From contig NZ_BDUC01000013.1 in the NCBI RefSeq assembly GCF_002218085.1, positions 1,669 to 65,668 on the forward strand: 64,000 bases of DNA, written 5' to 3'. Position 1 is the stretch's first letter, and the number at the start of each line of letters is the position of its first letter. The position numbers and the translations under genes are program-made. The stretch is from Tolypothrix sp. NIES-4075. Lineage in GTDB: Bacteria; Cyanobacteriota; Cyanobacteriia; Cyanobacteriales; Nostocaceae. The notes under the pieces were generated by a model. It was not told the DNA's origin and searched no databases. It saw only the letters and a list, made by a program, of their open reading frames with translations. Of the stretch, positions 27,501 through 36,700 are shown piece after piece.

Positions 27501-30500
27501 TCCTACCACATAAGCAACCAAGCGTTTTTCACCTGGGTTATCTTCGCGGGCGATAACACAAGCAGCTTGTACATCCTCATGTTGGTTGAGTAATTCTTCA
27601 ATTTCTCCCAACTCGATGCGAAAACCCCGAATTTTTACCTGATTATCGATGCGTCTCAGGTATTCAATCGTGCCATCTGGTAAATAACGCGCTAAATCCC
27701 CAGTTTTATATAATCTACTACCTTCTGCCTTCTCAAACGGATTAGGGATGAATTTTTCTTGTGTCAACTCTGGACGATTAAGGTAGCCTCGCGCCAACCC
27801 AGCACCGCCAATGTGCAATTCACCAGGTACGCCAATCGGCACTGGTTGCAAATATTCATCTAAAATATAAACCTGCGCGTTAGCGATCGCACGACCGATA
27901 GGTACAACTTGTCTGTCACTACCACGCTGACAAGTCCAGTAAGTTGAGTCAATACAAGCTTCTGTAGGCCCGTAGAGATTGTGTAAATTCACATTCAGCT
28001 TGCTTAACAAGCCCTCTTGCAAAGCCACTGGCAAGACTTCCCCACCACAAAAGACCTGCTTGAGGGAGTCACAAGTTTCGATTCCTCCCTGTTCTAAGAG
28101 TATTCGTAATAAAGATGGAACAAATTGAACAGTAGTGACCTGTTGTTGAGCCATTAACTGTAACAGATAAGAACTGTCAGCATGGCCTCCTGGTTGAGCC
28201 AATAGTAACTGTCCACCTACTAACAAGGGGGCGTAAAATTCCCAAACTGAGGCATCAAAGCTAAATGGAGTTTTTTGTAAAACTTTGTCTGTTTCAGTTA
28301 AAGGGAATGTTGCTTGCATCCAGAACATATGGTTGCAAAGGTTGCGGTGAGAAAGCATCACCCCTTTAGGCTGACCTGTAGAACCAGAAGTATAAATCAC
28401 GTAAGCCAAGTTACTAGCTTGTACATCACTGATGGAATTTTCTTGGTTATACTCACCGATTAAGTGCCAGTCAGTATCCAAACAAACTAGTTGTGCTTGA
28501 TGGTCAGGTAAACTCTCAATAAGATGCTGCTGAGTCAACAACACAGAGACTTGAGCATCTTGGAGCATAAAGCTCAAACGCTCTTGAGGGTAATCTGGGT
28601 CAAGTGGTACATACGCTCCACCCGCCTTGAGAATACCCAAAAGTCCTACCACCATTTCTAATGAACGTTCCGCACAAATACCGATCAATGTATCTGGTTT
28701 CACACCCAATGAACGCAAGTAATGAGCTAATTGGTTAGCGCGAGTATTCAACTGGTGGTAAGTCAGTTGTTGATTATCAAATAATACTGCTACTGCATCG
28801 GGGGTACGCTTTACCTGCTCCTCAAACAGCTGATGAATACACTTATCTAGGGGATAATCTGCTTGAGTATTATTCCATTCAACTAATAATTGATGCTGTT
28901 CAACTTGTGTCAGCAAGGGCAATTGCGAAATTCGCTCCTCTGGGTTAGCAACAATACTTTCGAGTAAGGTTACAAAATGCCCTGCCATACGCTCAATTGT
29001 GCTGGCATCAAACAAATCAGTGCTATACTCCCAAACCCCTATAAGTCCATCACCTGTACTGAGCGTAGTCGAAGTAGCAGTGTTCTGCATTGATAAACTT
29101 AGATCGAACTTTGCTGTTGCGCTTTCTGCCGCCAATGGAGTTACAGTTAACCCAGTCAATTCTATTTGAGACATAGGCGCATTCTGAAGTGCAAACATCA
29201 CTTGAAACAGTGGTGTATAGCTGAGGTCTCTTTGTGGCTGCAATGCCTCAACTAGCATTTCAAATGGCAAATTCTGATGAGAGTAAGCCCCCATTGCCAT
29301 GTCTCGAACACGGTCTAGCAATTCGCTAAAACTGGGATTACCTGCTAAATTGCTCCGCATCACTAATGTGTTGACAAAAAAGCCAATTAACCCTTCTATC
29401 TCCGAGCGATCGCGGTTGGCAATTGGTGTCCCTACCAAAATATCTGACTGTCCTGTATAGCGGTAGAGTAACGTATCAAACGCTGCCAACAGCGTCATAA
29501 ACAGAGTACAACCTTGCTCCTGACTCAGCTTAACTAATTTCTCTGTTAATTCAACTGACAGCGCAAACTGTTGATATGAGCCTGTAAATGTCTGTACCGC
29601 AGGTCTTGGTCTATCTGTAGGTAAAGCTAATAAAGCAGGTGCATTTGCTAGTTGCTGTTCCCAATACGAGAGTTGGCTTTGCAGTACATCACCTTGTAGC
29701 CACTGTCTCTGCCAAATGGCGAAATCTGCATACTGAATTTGCAGTGGTGCTAAAGGTGACGACTCACCGATTGAATAGGTATTGTAAAGTGCTGCTAGTT
29801 CAGTAATCAAAACGCCCATTGACCAACCATCAGAGACAACATGGTGCATACACATTAACAAGATGTGTTCTGTCTGTGAAAGCACTACTAAGGTCGCTCT
29901 CATTAACGCATCACTGGCTAGGTCGAAAGTTTGTATTGCTTGTTGTTGAGCTAATTGCTGTGCAGTTATTTCTTGTTGGGTTGCTGATAAATGTGTTAAA
30001 TCAACAATTGAAAGTATTTCCTGTTCCCTTTCCCCTGTTAAGAGTTCCCTAATTATTTGTGTTGGTTGTCCATCAACTGTAATAAAGTTTGTGCGTAATG
30101 CTTCGTGACGACCAATTATTTCTTTTAAGCTTTGCTCTAAAGCATTTTGATTGAGATGTCCAACTAAACGCAAAGCTATAGGAATATTATATAAAGCACT
30201 GTTCGGCTCTAATTGATCTAAGAACCATAAACGTTGTTGAGCAAACGACAGTGGTAAGTTTGTATTGTCTGCTCTTGGTACAATAGGGGGTTCCGAAATT
30301 TCTATTTTTTGTTGCTGTAACTTATCAATTGTTTGGGCTAATTCTGCTAATGTGGCTGTGGCAAACAATTCACGCAATGGTAATTCTACTTTAAAGATGT
30401 TGCGGATGCGTGAAACCAATTGCGTTGCTAATAGCGAATGTCCTCCTAGCTCAAAAAAGTTATCAGCAATGCCTACTTTTTCTACTTTCAGAACTTGCGC

Positions 30501-33500
30501 CCAAATTTGAGTTAACAATTCCTCAATAGGGGTGCGTGGGGCGATATATTTGTCTAAGTTGCTGTTGTATGATTCGGGTGCAGGTAAAGCACGGCGGTCT
30601 AATTTACCACTAGGAGTTAGTGGCAATGATTCCAGCACTACAAAAGCACTGGGTATCATGTACTCTGGGAATCTTGCTTTTAAATATTGCCGCAGTTCGC
30701 TAATTGTGGCTGTAGAGTCTTGATGTTGTACCACATAAGCTACTAAGCGTTTATCGCCAGGGATATCTTCGCGGGGAATGACACAACAAGCTTGCAGATC
30801 GCTACGCTGGCTTAATGCTGCTTCGATTTCGCCTAGCTCAATGCGAAAACCACGTATTTTTACTTGGTTATCAATACGTCCCAAGTATTCAATATTGCCA
30901 TCTGGTAAATAACGGACTAAATCGCCTGTCTTATATAATTTACTTCTTGCTATCTGCTCAAACGGATTAGGGATAAATTTTTCCTGCGTTAACTCTGGAC
31001 GGTTGAGGTAGCCTCTAGCTAAACATACACCACTAATGTATAACTCTCCTGGAACACCGATAGGTACAGGCTGTAAATATTTATCTAAAATGTAAATCTT
31101 TGTATTAGCAATTGGCTGCCCAATAGGAGGAAGTAATGGCCAAGTTTCCACCGAATTATTCAGTGTAAAAGTAGTGACTACATGGCTCTCCGACGGCCCA
31201 TAGTGGTTGTGCAGATTACAATTATTCAGTTTGCTGAACCACTTAGAAATGGCGGGAGTAATCTGCAACTGTTCGCCAGCAGTAATAATTTCTCGTAGAT
31301 GGCTTGTAACTATTTCACTATCAACAGCTACTTCCGCTAGTTGCTGTAAGGCGACAAAGGGAAGAAACAGTCTTTCAACAGCTTTTTCTTCTATAAAACC
31401 TAATAAAGCCAAAGCATCACGGCGCAATTCCTCTGTAATCAATAGCAATGTGCCACCAGAACACCAAGTAGAGAATATTTCTTGGAAGGAAACATCAAAG
31501 CTGATGGGTGCAAATTGCAGGGTTTTTGCCCCATGAGAAATTGTTGTATTTTGCAATTGCCACAAAATCAGATTGCACAAGGCAAGCTGATTCATAGCTA
31601 CACCTTTTGGCTTACCTGTAGAACCAGAGGTATAAATTACATAACCTAAGTTATCAGTTTGTACATTAGAGATAAGATTGTCTTGGCTGGACTGAGAAAT
31701 TAATTGATTGTCAGTATCCAAACAAACAAGTTTTGCTTGATGTTCAGGTAGTCTGTCAACTAGTGACTCCTGGGTTAACAATACTGAAACTTGAGCATCT
31801 TCAAGCATGAAACTCAAGCGTTCAGCCGGATACTCTGGGTCAAGCGGTAGGTATGCACCACCCGCTTTGAGAATCCCCAAAAGCCCAATGACTATTTCTA
31901 AAGAACGCTCAACACACAACCCCACTAGGACATCAGGTTTGACACCCAAAAATTTGAGGTAATGCGCCAACTGGTTAGCACGGCAGTTCAATTGGTGATA
32001 TGTTAGAGACGCAACATGTTGCGTCTGTACATCTTCAAACTCCACCGCTACTGCATTTGGGGTACGCTCTACTTGTTCTTCAAATAACTGATGCAGAGAT
32101 TTTTCACGGGGATAATCTACGTGAGTATTGTTCCACTTTACAAGTAACTGTTTTTGTTGTACTTCTGTGAGTAGGGGTAATTGGGAAATTTGCTGCTGTG
32201 GGTTTGTAACAATGCCTTCGAGCAATGTTACAAAATGACCTGTCATCCGTTTGATAGTGTCTGCATTAAACAAGTCTGTGTTGTATTGCCACAAAGCTAC
32301 CAACCCATTGGTAGTGTTTTTGATGAATAAGGTTAAATCAAATTTAGCAGTTGTTCTTTCTGTGGCAAATTCACTTACACTCAGCCCATCCAGTTCTATT
32401 TCAGATGTTTTCCCATTTTCGAGGACAAACATTACCTGAAACAGTGGTGTATGGCTAAGGTCACGTTGTGGCTGTAAAACTTTAACCAACTCCTCAAAGG
32501 GGAGGTCTGGGTGTGCGTAAGCTTGCAGTGTCAGTTGCCGCACTCGACTGAGCAATTGCTGAAAACTAGGGTTGCCAGATAAATCGGTACGTAGTGCTAA
32601 AGTATTGACAAAAAAGCCAATTAACCCTTCAAATTCCAAGCGATCGCGTTTAGAAATGGGTGTGCCAATTACAATGTCATCGGAATCTGTATATCGATAA
32701 AGCAAGGTAGCAAATGCTGTAAACAGCGTCATGAACAGTGTAGCACCCTCTTGCCTCGTGAAATTAGCAAGTCCTTGGCTCAGTTCATGGGAAAGTTCAT
32801 GGCTGTAGAGTGCGCCTTGGAAAGTTTGAATGGCTGGTCTTGGTCTGTCTGTAGGTAATTCTAGTAAACTAGGAGCGTTTTGGAGTTGTTGCTTCCAGTA
32901 GTCAAGCTGTTTTTGGAGGACTTCTGCTTGTAACCACTGGCGTTGCCAAATAGCAAAGTCGGCGTACTGAATTGGTAACTGGGGTAGTTTTGGAGATAAG
33001 TTGTTGCACAGGGCTGAGTAAACGGTTGCTAATTCCCGCATGATTACACCCATTGACCAACCATCAAAAACAATGTGGTGTATGGTGATTAGCAAGACAT
33101 ATTCTACCTCTGTGAGTTTCAGTACAGAAGCTCGAACTAAAGGAGAGTGAGCCAGGTCAAAGGGTCGAGTTGTTTCTGCTGTGGCTAATTGTTGAAGAGC
33201 GATCGCTTTTTCACTTTCAGGTAATTGAGTTAAATCTACTACTGGTACACTTAAAGTTAGGCTTTTAGCAATTACTTGAACTGGCTGCTCGTTGATGGTG
33301 TGGAAGTTAGTACGTAAGACTTCGTGGCGAGAAATAATTTTGTTGAGGCTTTGCTCTAGTGCCACGACGTTTAAGTGACCTTGAAGTTTGAGAGCTATTT
33401 GTTCGTTGTAGGATGGGTTATCTGGTTCTATCTGGTGTAATAACCAGAGTTGTTCTTGAGCAAAAGATAGAGGTAAATTCTGAGGGCGATCGACTTTTAT

Positions 33501-33707
33501 CGGGGTAGTTGCACTACTTTCAGTGAACTGTACTATCTCATTTTTCTGGTGCAGCAATGAAATAAGTTCTGTTTTGTGCTTAACCAGTAAATCACGAGTA
33601 TCTGGTGTCAATACGCCTTTTGGAGCATTAACACGCAACTGTTCACTCTCAACCCACAACTTCACACCCTGTTTAGTTAGATTAGCTACCAATTGCTCGA
33701 TATTCAC
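21588..33707 (-). CDS. NRPS, three modules with thioesterase: TubC-C-A(Pro)-PCP-C-A(Gln)-PCP-E-C-A(Thr)-PCP-TE
   Basis: A 4039-residue terminal synthetase. Approximate layout: TubC docking 1-58; C 75-515 (HHIVFDG); A 535-1035; PCP 1060-1130; C 1150-1590 (HHVVSDG); A 1615-2105; PCP 2130-2200 (GGDS); E 2215-2670 (HHLVVDGVSW, EGHGRE, NYLGQF); C 2690-3110 (HHILLDG, D-accepting type); A 3135-3640; PCP 3665-3735; TE 3750-4030 (AGHSFGG). Binding-pocket codes read by hand against GrsA are DVQFIAHVVK (Pro or methyl-Pro), DAWQFGLIDK (Gln) and DFWNIGMVHK (Thr). The E domain implies D-Gln. The TubC domain should accept the acidic tail of the upstream PKS. The TE releases by hydrolysis or cyclisation. Four short dispersed repeats are inserted in frame. 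All catalytic motifs look intact. Confidence 0.95.
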   Translation of the reverse strand: MNIEQLVANLTKQGVKLWVESEQLRVNAPKGVLTPDTRDLLVKHKTELISLLHQKNEIVQFTESSATTPIKVDRPQNLPLSFAQEQLWLLHQIEPDNPSYNEQIALKLQGHLNVVALEQSLNKIISRHEVLRTNFHTINEQPVQVIAKSLTLSVPVVDLTQLPESEKAIALQQLATAETTRPFDLAHSPLVRASVLKLTEVEYVLLITIHHIVFDGWSMGVIMRELATVYSALCNNLSPKLPQLPIQYADFAIWQRQWLQAEVLQKQLDYWKQQLQNAPSLLELPTDRPRPAIQTFQGALYSHELSHELSQGLANFTRQEGATLFMTLFTAFATLLYRYTDSDDIVIGTPISKRDRLEFEGLIGFFVNTLALRTDLSGNPSFQQLLSRVRQLTLQAYAHPDLPFEELVKVLQPQRDLSHTPLFQVMFVLENGKTSEIELDGLSVSEFATERTTAKFDLTLFIKNTTNGLVALWQYNTDLFNADTIKRMTGHFVTLLEGIVTNPQQQISQLPLLTEVQQKQLLVKWNNTHVDYPREKSLHQLFEEQVERTPNAVAVEFEDVQTQHVASLTYHQLNCRANQLAHYLKFLGVKPDVLVGLCVERSLEIVIGLLGILKAGGAYLPLDPEYPAERLSFMLEDAQVSVLLTQESLVDRLPEHQAKLVCLDTDNQLISQSSQDNLISNVQTDNLGYVIYTSGSTGKPKGVAMNQLALCNLILWQLQNTTISHGAKTLQFAPISFDVSFQEIFSTWCSGGTLLLITEELRRDALALLGFIEEKAVERLFLPFVALQQLAEVAVDSEIVTSHLREIITAGEQLQITPAISKWFSKLNNCNLHNHYGPSESHVVTTFTLNNSVETWPLLPPIGQPIANTKIYILDKYLQPVPIGVPGELYISGVCLARGYLNRPELTQEKFIPNPFEQIARSKLYKTGDLVRYLPDGNIEYLGRIDNQVKIRGFRIELGEIEAALSQRSDLQACCVIPREDIPGDKRLVAYVVQHQDSTATISELRQYLKARFPEYMIPSAFVVLESLPLTPSGKLDRRALPAPESYNSNLDKYIAPRTPIEELLTQIWAQVLKVEKVGIADNFFELGGHSLLATQLVSRIRNIFKVELPLRELFATATLAELAQTIDKLQQQKIEISEPPIVPRADNTNLPLSFAQQRLWFLDQLEPNSALYNIPIALRLVGHLNQNALEQSLKEIIGRHEALRTNFITVDGQPTQIIRELLTGEREQEILSIVDLTHLSATQQEITAQQLAQQQAIQTFDLASDALMRATLVVLSQTEHILLMCMHHVVSDGWSMGVLITELAALYNTYSIGESSPLAPLQIQYADFAIWQRQWLQGDVLQSQLSYWEQQLANAPALLALPTDRPRPAVQTFTGSYQQFALSVELTEKLVKLSQEQGCTLFMTLLAAFDTLLYRYTGQSDILVGTPIANRDRSEIEGLIGFFVNTLVMRSNLAGNPSFSELLDRVRDMAMGAYSHQNLPFEMLVEALQPQRDLSYTPLFQVMFALQNAPMSQIELTGLTVTPLAAESATAKFDLSLSMQNTATSTTLSTGDGLIGVWEYSTDLFDASTIERMAGHFVTLLESIVANPEERISQLPLLTQVEQHQLLVEWNNTQADYPLDKCIHQLFEEQVKRTPDAVAVLFDNQQLTYHQLNTRANQLAHYLRSLGVKPDTLIGICAERSLEMVVGLLGILKAGGAYVPLDPDYPQERLSFMLQDAQVSVLLTQQHLIESLPDHQAQLVCLDTDWHLIGEYNQENSISDVQASNLAYVIYTSGSTGQPKGVMLSHRNLCNHMFWMQATFPLTETDKVLQKTPFSFDASVWEFYAPLLVGGQLLLAQPGGHADSSYLLQLMAQQQVTTVQFVPSLLRILLEQGGIETCDSLKQVFCGGEVLPVALQEGLLSKLNVNLHNLYGPTEACIDSTYWTCQRGSDRQVVPIGRAIANAQVYILDEYLQPVPIGVPGELHIGGAGLARGYLNRPELTQEKFIPNPFEKAEGSRLYKTGDLARYLPDGTIEYLRRIDNQVKIRGFRIELGEIEELLNQHEDVQAACVIAREDNPGEKRLVAYVVGNPQHLPTINQLRSLLSSQLPQYMIPHAFVLLESLPLTPNGKVDRRALPAPDTREGLEASFVAPRNQIEETLAQIWAEVLRVEQVGINDNFFELGGDSILSIQILAKAKQGGLQLTLKQLFGNQTIAQLAAVAGTIKAIAAEQGLVTGTLPLTPIQHWFFEQNFSNHHHFNQTFLLSVPSDTKPELLKQALQQLLVHHDALRLRFTQSESTWEQIHSQPYNIAFFKLDLSTLPDNEQKAAIEAQANSLQASLNLSEKLVQVAFFCLGINKRARLLIVIHHLVVDGVSWRILLEDLQTAYQQVAQGKAIALPAKTTSFKEWSYKLTEYAQSETLKSELTYWLNESRAAVPSIPVDFTAGANTVASANTVLVSLTEEETRALLQDVPKAYNTQINDVLLTALALVLSRWTNFNSVLFNLEGHGREDIVDGVDLSRTVGWFTTIFPVLLELGATENLADALKSVKEQLRAIPNKGIGYGLLRYLSQNTEITAKLQALPPAQISFNYLGQFDQLLNTSAWLQPASEPVGNNQSLQSDRSHLLDINSIIIEKRLQINWSYSTNIHKHNTIEKLAQEFVNILRELIEHCLAPENRGYTPSDFPLIKLEQRELERILTDLKNQDNWQNIEDIYPLSPMQQGMLFESLYAPDSGVYFENLSFSLSGKIDVIAFEKAWQQVIAKYSVFRTGFVWKNEQQPLQVVYRQVKIPVKIHDWRDLSTQQQQQQLQIFLQSQQQQGLQLSQAPLMRLNLIQLGADKYQFVWSSHHILLDGWSLPLVFQDLLQSYQAICQSEKLPETPTRNYRDYIAWLQKQDLTLAEEFWREKLKGFIAPTPLTVDKPLSNRQQEKSSYSEKQIQLTSQTTIALQTFTRQYQLTMNNLVQATWAMLLYRYSQEKDVVFGATVSGRPPALTGVESMVGLFINTLPVRVQVSPETKVLDLLKDLQAQQVESEQFSYSSLVDIQGWSEVPRGKSLFESIVVFENYPVDAASAAQSQNYSFSIDNVRAVEQTNYPLTVVAVPREQLSVKISYDTSRFDDVIITRILGHFQTLLEGIIANPEKLIFQLPLLTQPEQQQLLVEWNNIQTKYPTDKCIHQLFEEQVQRTPDAVAVVYEDVQTQHVASLTYKQLNTRANQLAHHLQTLGVKPDTLVGLCVERSIEMLVGLLGIIKAGGAYVPLDPDYPSDRLAYMLDDSQLQVLLTQEKLLNALPEHTAKVICLDTDWKHISRESQDNPVTDCTTDNLAYIIYTSGSTGQPKGTLVNHSNVVRLFAATDAWYKFNCDDVWTMFHSYAFDFSVWEIWGALLYGGRLVIVPYLVTRSPELFYQLLVTQQVTVLNQTPSAFRQLIQAEQSSVTARELNLRLVIFGGEALEIQSLQPWFERHGDKLPQLLNMYGITETTVHVTYRPLSKADLHSTASVIGRPIPDLQVYVLDEYQQPVPLGVPGEMYVGGAGVTRGYLNRSDLTAQKFIFNPFNHNSKLYKTGDLARYLPNGELEYLGRIDHQVKIRGFRIELGEIEALLATHPDIWESVVVVREDEPEDKRLVAYVVSNQVQSLTAAQLRQFLKVKLPEYMIPSAFIVLESLPLTSNGKVDRRALPTPSTTSNSEKFVAPRNQLELQLTQIWSEILKVDELGVKDNFFDLGGHSLLAPYLMAQIKQQFGKDISIATFFQNPTIEQLAIIVQQDSDCLNSSCLIAIQPNGSKPPLFCLPGAGGTPFYLSNLARCLGSDQPFYSFQANNLSGELEAITQVEDIAAQYIQELEVVQPQGPYFLAGHSFGGKVAFEMAQQLIHKGHKVALVAIIDSKAPSDREKLIGIDWDDTKWLAEFARATEMVFAKNLDISDDILQSLVWEEQLKYVLQRLKMVDILPPDAEITQLNNMMQILKANSLVNYVPQRVYPTRIALLRASETAIEQPDSELHSQILQDSALGWSKFSTEPVDIHFAPGNHVTMMNPPHVQSLAECFKVCIEQAQANISGQR
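24159..24178. repeat. Palindromic mini-repeat inside an A domain
   Basis: The perfect 20-bp palindrome AGACGCAACATGTTGCGTCT, within a longer shared stretch, encodes DVQTQHVAS in front of LTYKQLN in the third A domain. Sister A domains have only two or three residues there. The same stretch occurs at 32007-32026. Confidence 0.7.
29053..29076. repeat. TACTGAGC-type mini-repeat inside a C domain
   Basis: The 24-nt unit with core TGTACTGAGCGTAGTCGAAG lies in frame between NTAT and GLIGVWEYS, where homologous C-domain ends have no such residues. Same family as the units at 47511-47534 and 39548-39582. Confidence 0.65.
30020..30050. repeat. TTCCCT-rich mini-repeat inside a C domain
   Basis: A pyrimidine-rich stretch (CTGTTCCCTTTCCCCTGTTA) encodes ELLTGEREQEI between VIR-like sequence and SIVDLTHL, which related C domains lack. 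A similar insertion occupies the same position in the second C domain of the 38011-45660 NRPS, and related words lie in the intergenic repeat near 58088-58146. Confidence 0.55.
32007..32026. repeat. Second copy of the palindromic mini-repeat, in the first A domain
   Basis: Identical palindrome and flanks to 24159-24178, encoding DVQTQHVAS before LTYHQLN. The copies are at the same site of two different A domains, so they may reflect domain conversion as well as insertion. Confidence 0.7.
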
Positions 33708-33766
33708 AGAAACCTTCCCTCGGCTAATTCGTAATTCGTAATTCGTAATTAAATTTTATTTGTTGC

Positions 33767-36700
33767 TTATATTGCGATTTCTTCTCTCTCAATAGCATCT
33801 AATTCTGGATTATTTTCTAGCTTTGATGCTATTTCCGCTATGGTAGGAGCTTCAAACAAGTTTGTTACAGTTAATTGAGTAGAAAAAGTATTTCGTAATC
33901 TAGATACAACCTGAACAGCTATTAAAGAATCTCCTCCCAATTGAAAAAAATTATCATTAATTCCTATTTGTTTAACTCCTAATAATTCTTGCCAGATAGT
34001 AGCAATTTTTTGCTCAGTTTCATCACGGACAGCTACATAAGCATTGGGTAAATCAGGTCTTGAATGAAGTACAGATAATTTTTCTGACTGAAAAATACCC
34101 GACTTTCTTTGTAATGAATTTTCTGCTTCTTGGTCAGTTTCTTTTTGCTTAAATATTTTGCTAAATGCGGCTGATGCAGAAGCTTGAGCCATAATAATCT
34201 TATGCTCAAAGACTTCAGTTTCGGGAAAAGCTGCAACTTGCACAAAATCTTGTGCTTGTAATGCTTCAAACCACTGGTTTTTAGTGATAAAAGGCTGACC
34301 TGGGCTGCGTCTTTTATCTTCTAAAGGTTTCAACAGCAGACCCCAACTCATATCAAAATCTATCTTCGGCTGAGTTACTTCCCACAATAAAAGGAAACCG
34401 CCAGGAGCTAATAAAGAGCGTACATGATGAAGTGTTTTATCTATGTTTTGGGTTGCGTGCAATACATTAGAGGCGATAACTATATCAAAGCTATGCTTCT
34501 CAAATCCTTGCTGAGTTGGCGACTTATCTATGTCTAATAATTGGTATTCAACAAATGAATAATCTTTAAACTTCTGTTGTGCTTGAGTTAGAAAACCGCT
34601 ACCAATATCAGTAAAAGTATAGCTGGTTTGCCCTGATGGCAACACAGGTAATATTGCTTGTGTAGACATACCAGTACCCGCGCCGATTTCCAGAATTCTA
34701 AGGTGAACCGATGGTGGTAATGATTTAACCATCTTTTCCACACTGGAGCTTAAAATAGAATTGTAATAAGCAACCAAGGGAGATTCTAAATGTGAACCCT
34801 TTTTCTGATCTTGATAAACCAGTTCATTGAAAAATTCTAAGGGTTCTTGTTTACCAGCAACAATAGCAGCTAAATTTTCGCCACAACGTTGGACTAAATC
34901 TAAATCAATAGGAGTTGTAGAAGCAAACCTCGCTCTAACTTCTTCTAAATGTTGATTAATAAAATCTGGCGAACATGGTACAAAACCAGTAAATAATTCT
35001 CCCTGTTGCTGTAGTTGTCCCTGCTCTAATAATACTTGCAACCATCTACGTAATAATTGCTGATAACGAGGAGTAATCTGACATTGAGTTAATATATCCT
35101 CTAAAGAATATTTATAATTAGGATTATTAAAAGCACCTAATTTCTGAAATGCAATGTTAATGTAAGCTGTACATAAACTATCTAAACACTGTTTGTTTTC
35201 TTGATAGGTTAACTCGTTGAGTTTTACATCTTTATTGTTAGCTTGCTCTTGACCTGCTTGTATGAGCGATTTCCATAATTGCGCTGTTGTGGGTAAGGTT
35301 TGCAACTCTCCCCAAATGTTTTTTTGTGGAGGGTCAATCCAATAACGTTGGCGTTCAAAGGGATAAGTTGGTAAGGGAAGTCGATAATATTCTTCCTGAC
35401 TATAAAATTCTAACCAATCTACTTTCACTCCAGTCAGCCAGAGTTGACCTAATGTGTTAAATAAAACACTCAAATCTGCTTGCTTTTCTTGAGGATGACG
35501 TACCGAAGTCAAGATTGTTTGTGTAGCTGCTTTGTCTGGATGTCTTTTGGCTAATGTCGCTAGTGTGTGTCCTGGCCCTACCTCTAGTAAAATTTGTTCT
35601 GGTGTTGCTAATAATTTCTCTACACCTTTGGCAAACAGCACTGTAGAACGCAGATGTTGAGCGTAATAGTCAGGATTTGTAGCTTGGCTGACTGTAATCC
35701 AAGTACCAGTTAGGTTGGAGATATAAGGAAGTTTTGGCGGATTTAAAGTAACTTTTTTGACTCGTTCTGCAAAGGCTTCTAAAATTGGTTCCATCATTTG
35801 GGAATGGAAAGCATGGGATGTATGCAAACGACGGCATTCAATACCTTGAGCAGAAAGTTGATTTTGTAGTGCTTCTACTGCTGCTGTGGAACCGGAAACT
35901 ACACATTGCGATCGCTGATTAATCGCAGCTACAGAAAGTTCTGAGCCTAACAGAGATTTTACCTTATCTGCGGGTAAAGGAACTGAAAGCATCGCCCCAG
36001 TGGGAAGCTGCTGGATCATCTGTCCCCGTGCTGCTACTAGAGATAAGGCATCTTCTAGAGAAAAAACTCCGGCGAGAGTTGCTGCTACATATTCGCCAAT
36101 ACTATGACCGATCGCAGCTTGTGGTTCCACTCCCCATGACTGCCATAATTTAGCTAGGGCATATTCAATGACAAAGATAGCAGGTTGTGCGATCGCAGTT
36201 TGTTGAAGTTGCTTTGCTGCTTCATCAATTTTGTCGTCACTGGGGTAAATAATATCACGTAAATCTAGCTCTAATAGGGGTTTAAGAAATTCTGAGCAAT
36301 AATCAACTTGTTCTCTAAATACTGTTTGGGTTTCATAAATTTCCCGCGCCATGTTGACATACTGAGAACCCTGACCAGGAAACATAAAGACAACAGACCG
36401 TTCTGTAATCTCTGTATAGTTGGTAAAAACTTGTTTCGGCTCTACACTACTGAGAGCATTAATAGCATCTTCTAAGTCTTGACAAATTAACATCCGTCGA
36501 TGATTAAAACCCCGACGACCACTATTAAGCGTATAAGCGACATCGCCTAAGTTAATTTCTGGATGCTCTTTTAAATGCGTAACTAAATTAGCTGTTACCT
36601 TCTCAAGAGCATTTGCAGTCTTAGCCGACAAACACAATACTAAATATTTACTTTTGACTTTTGACTTTTGATTTTTGACTTGTACTGGTGCTTCTTCCAA

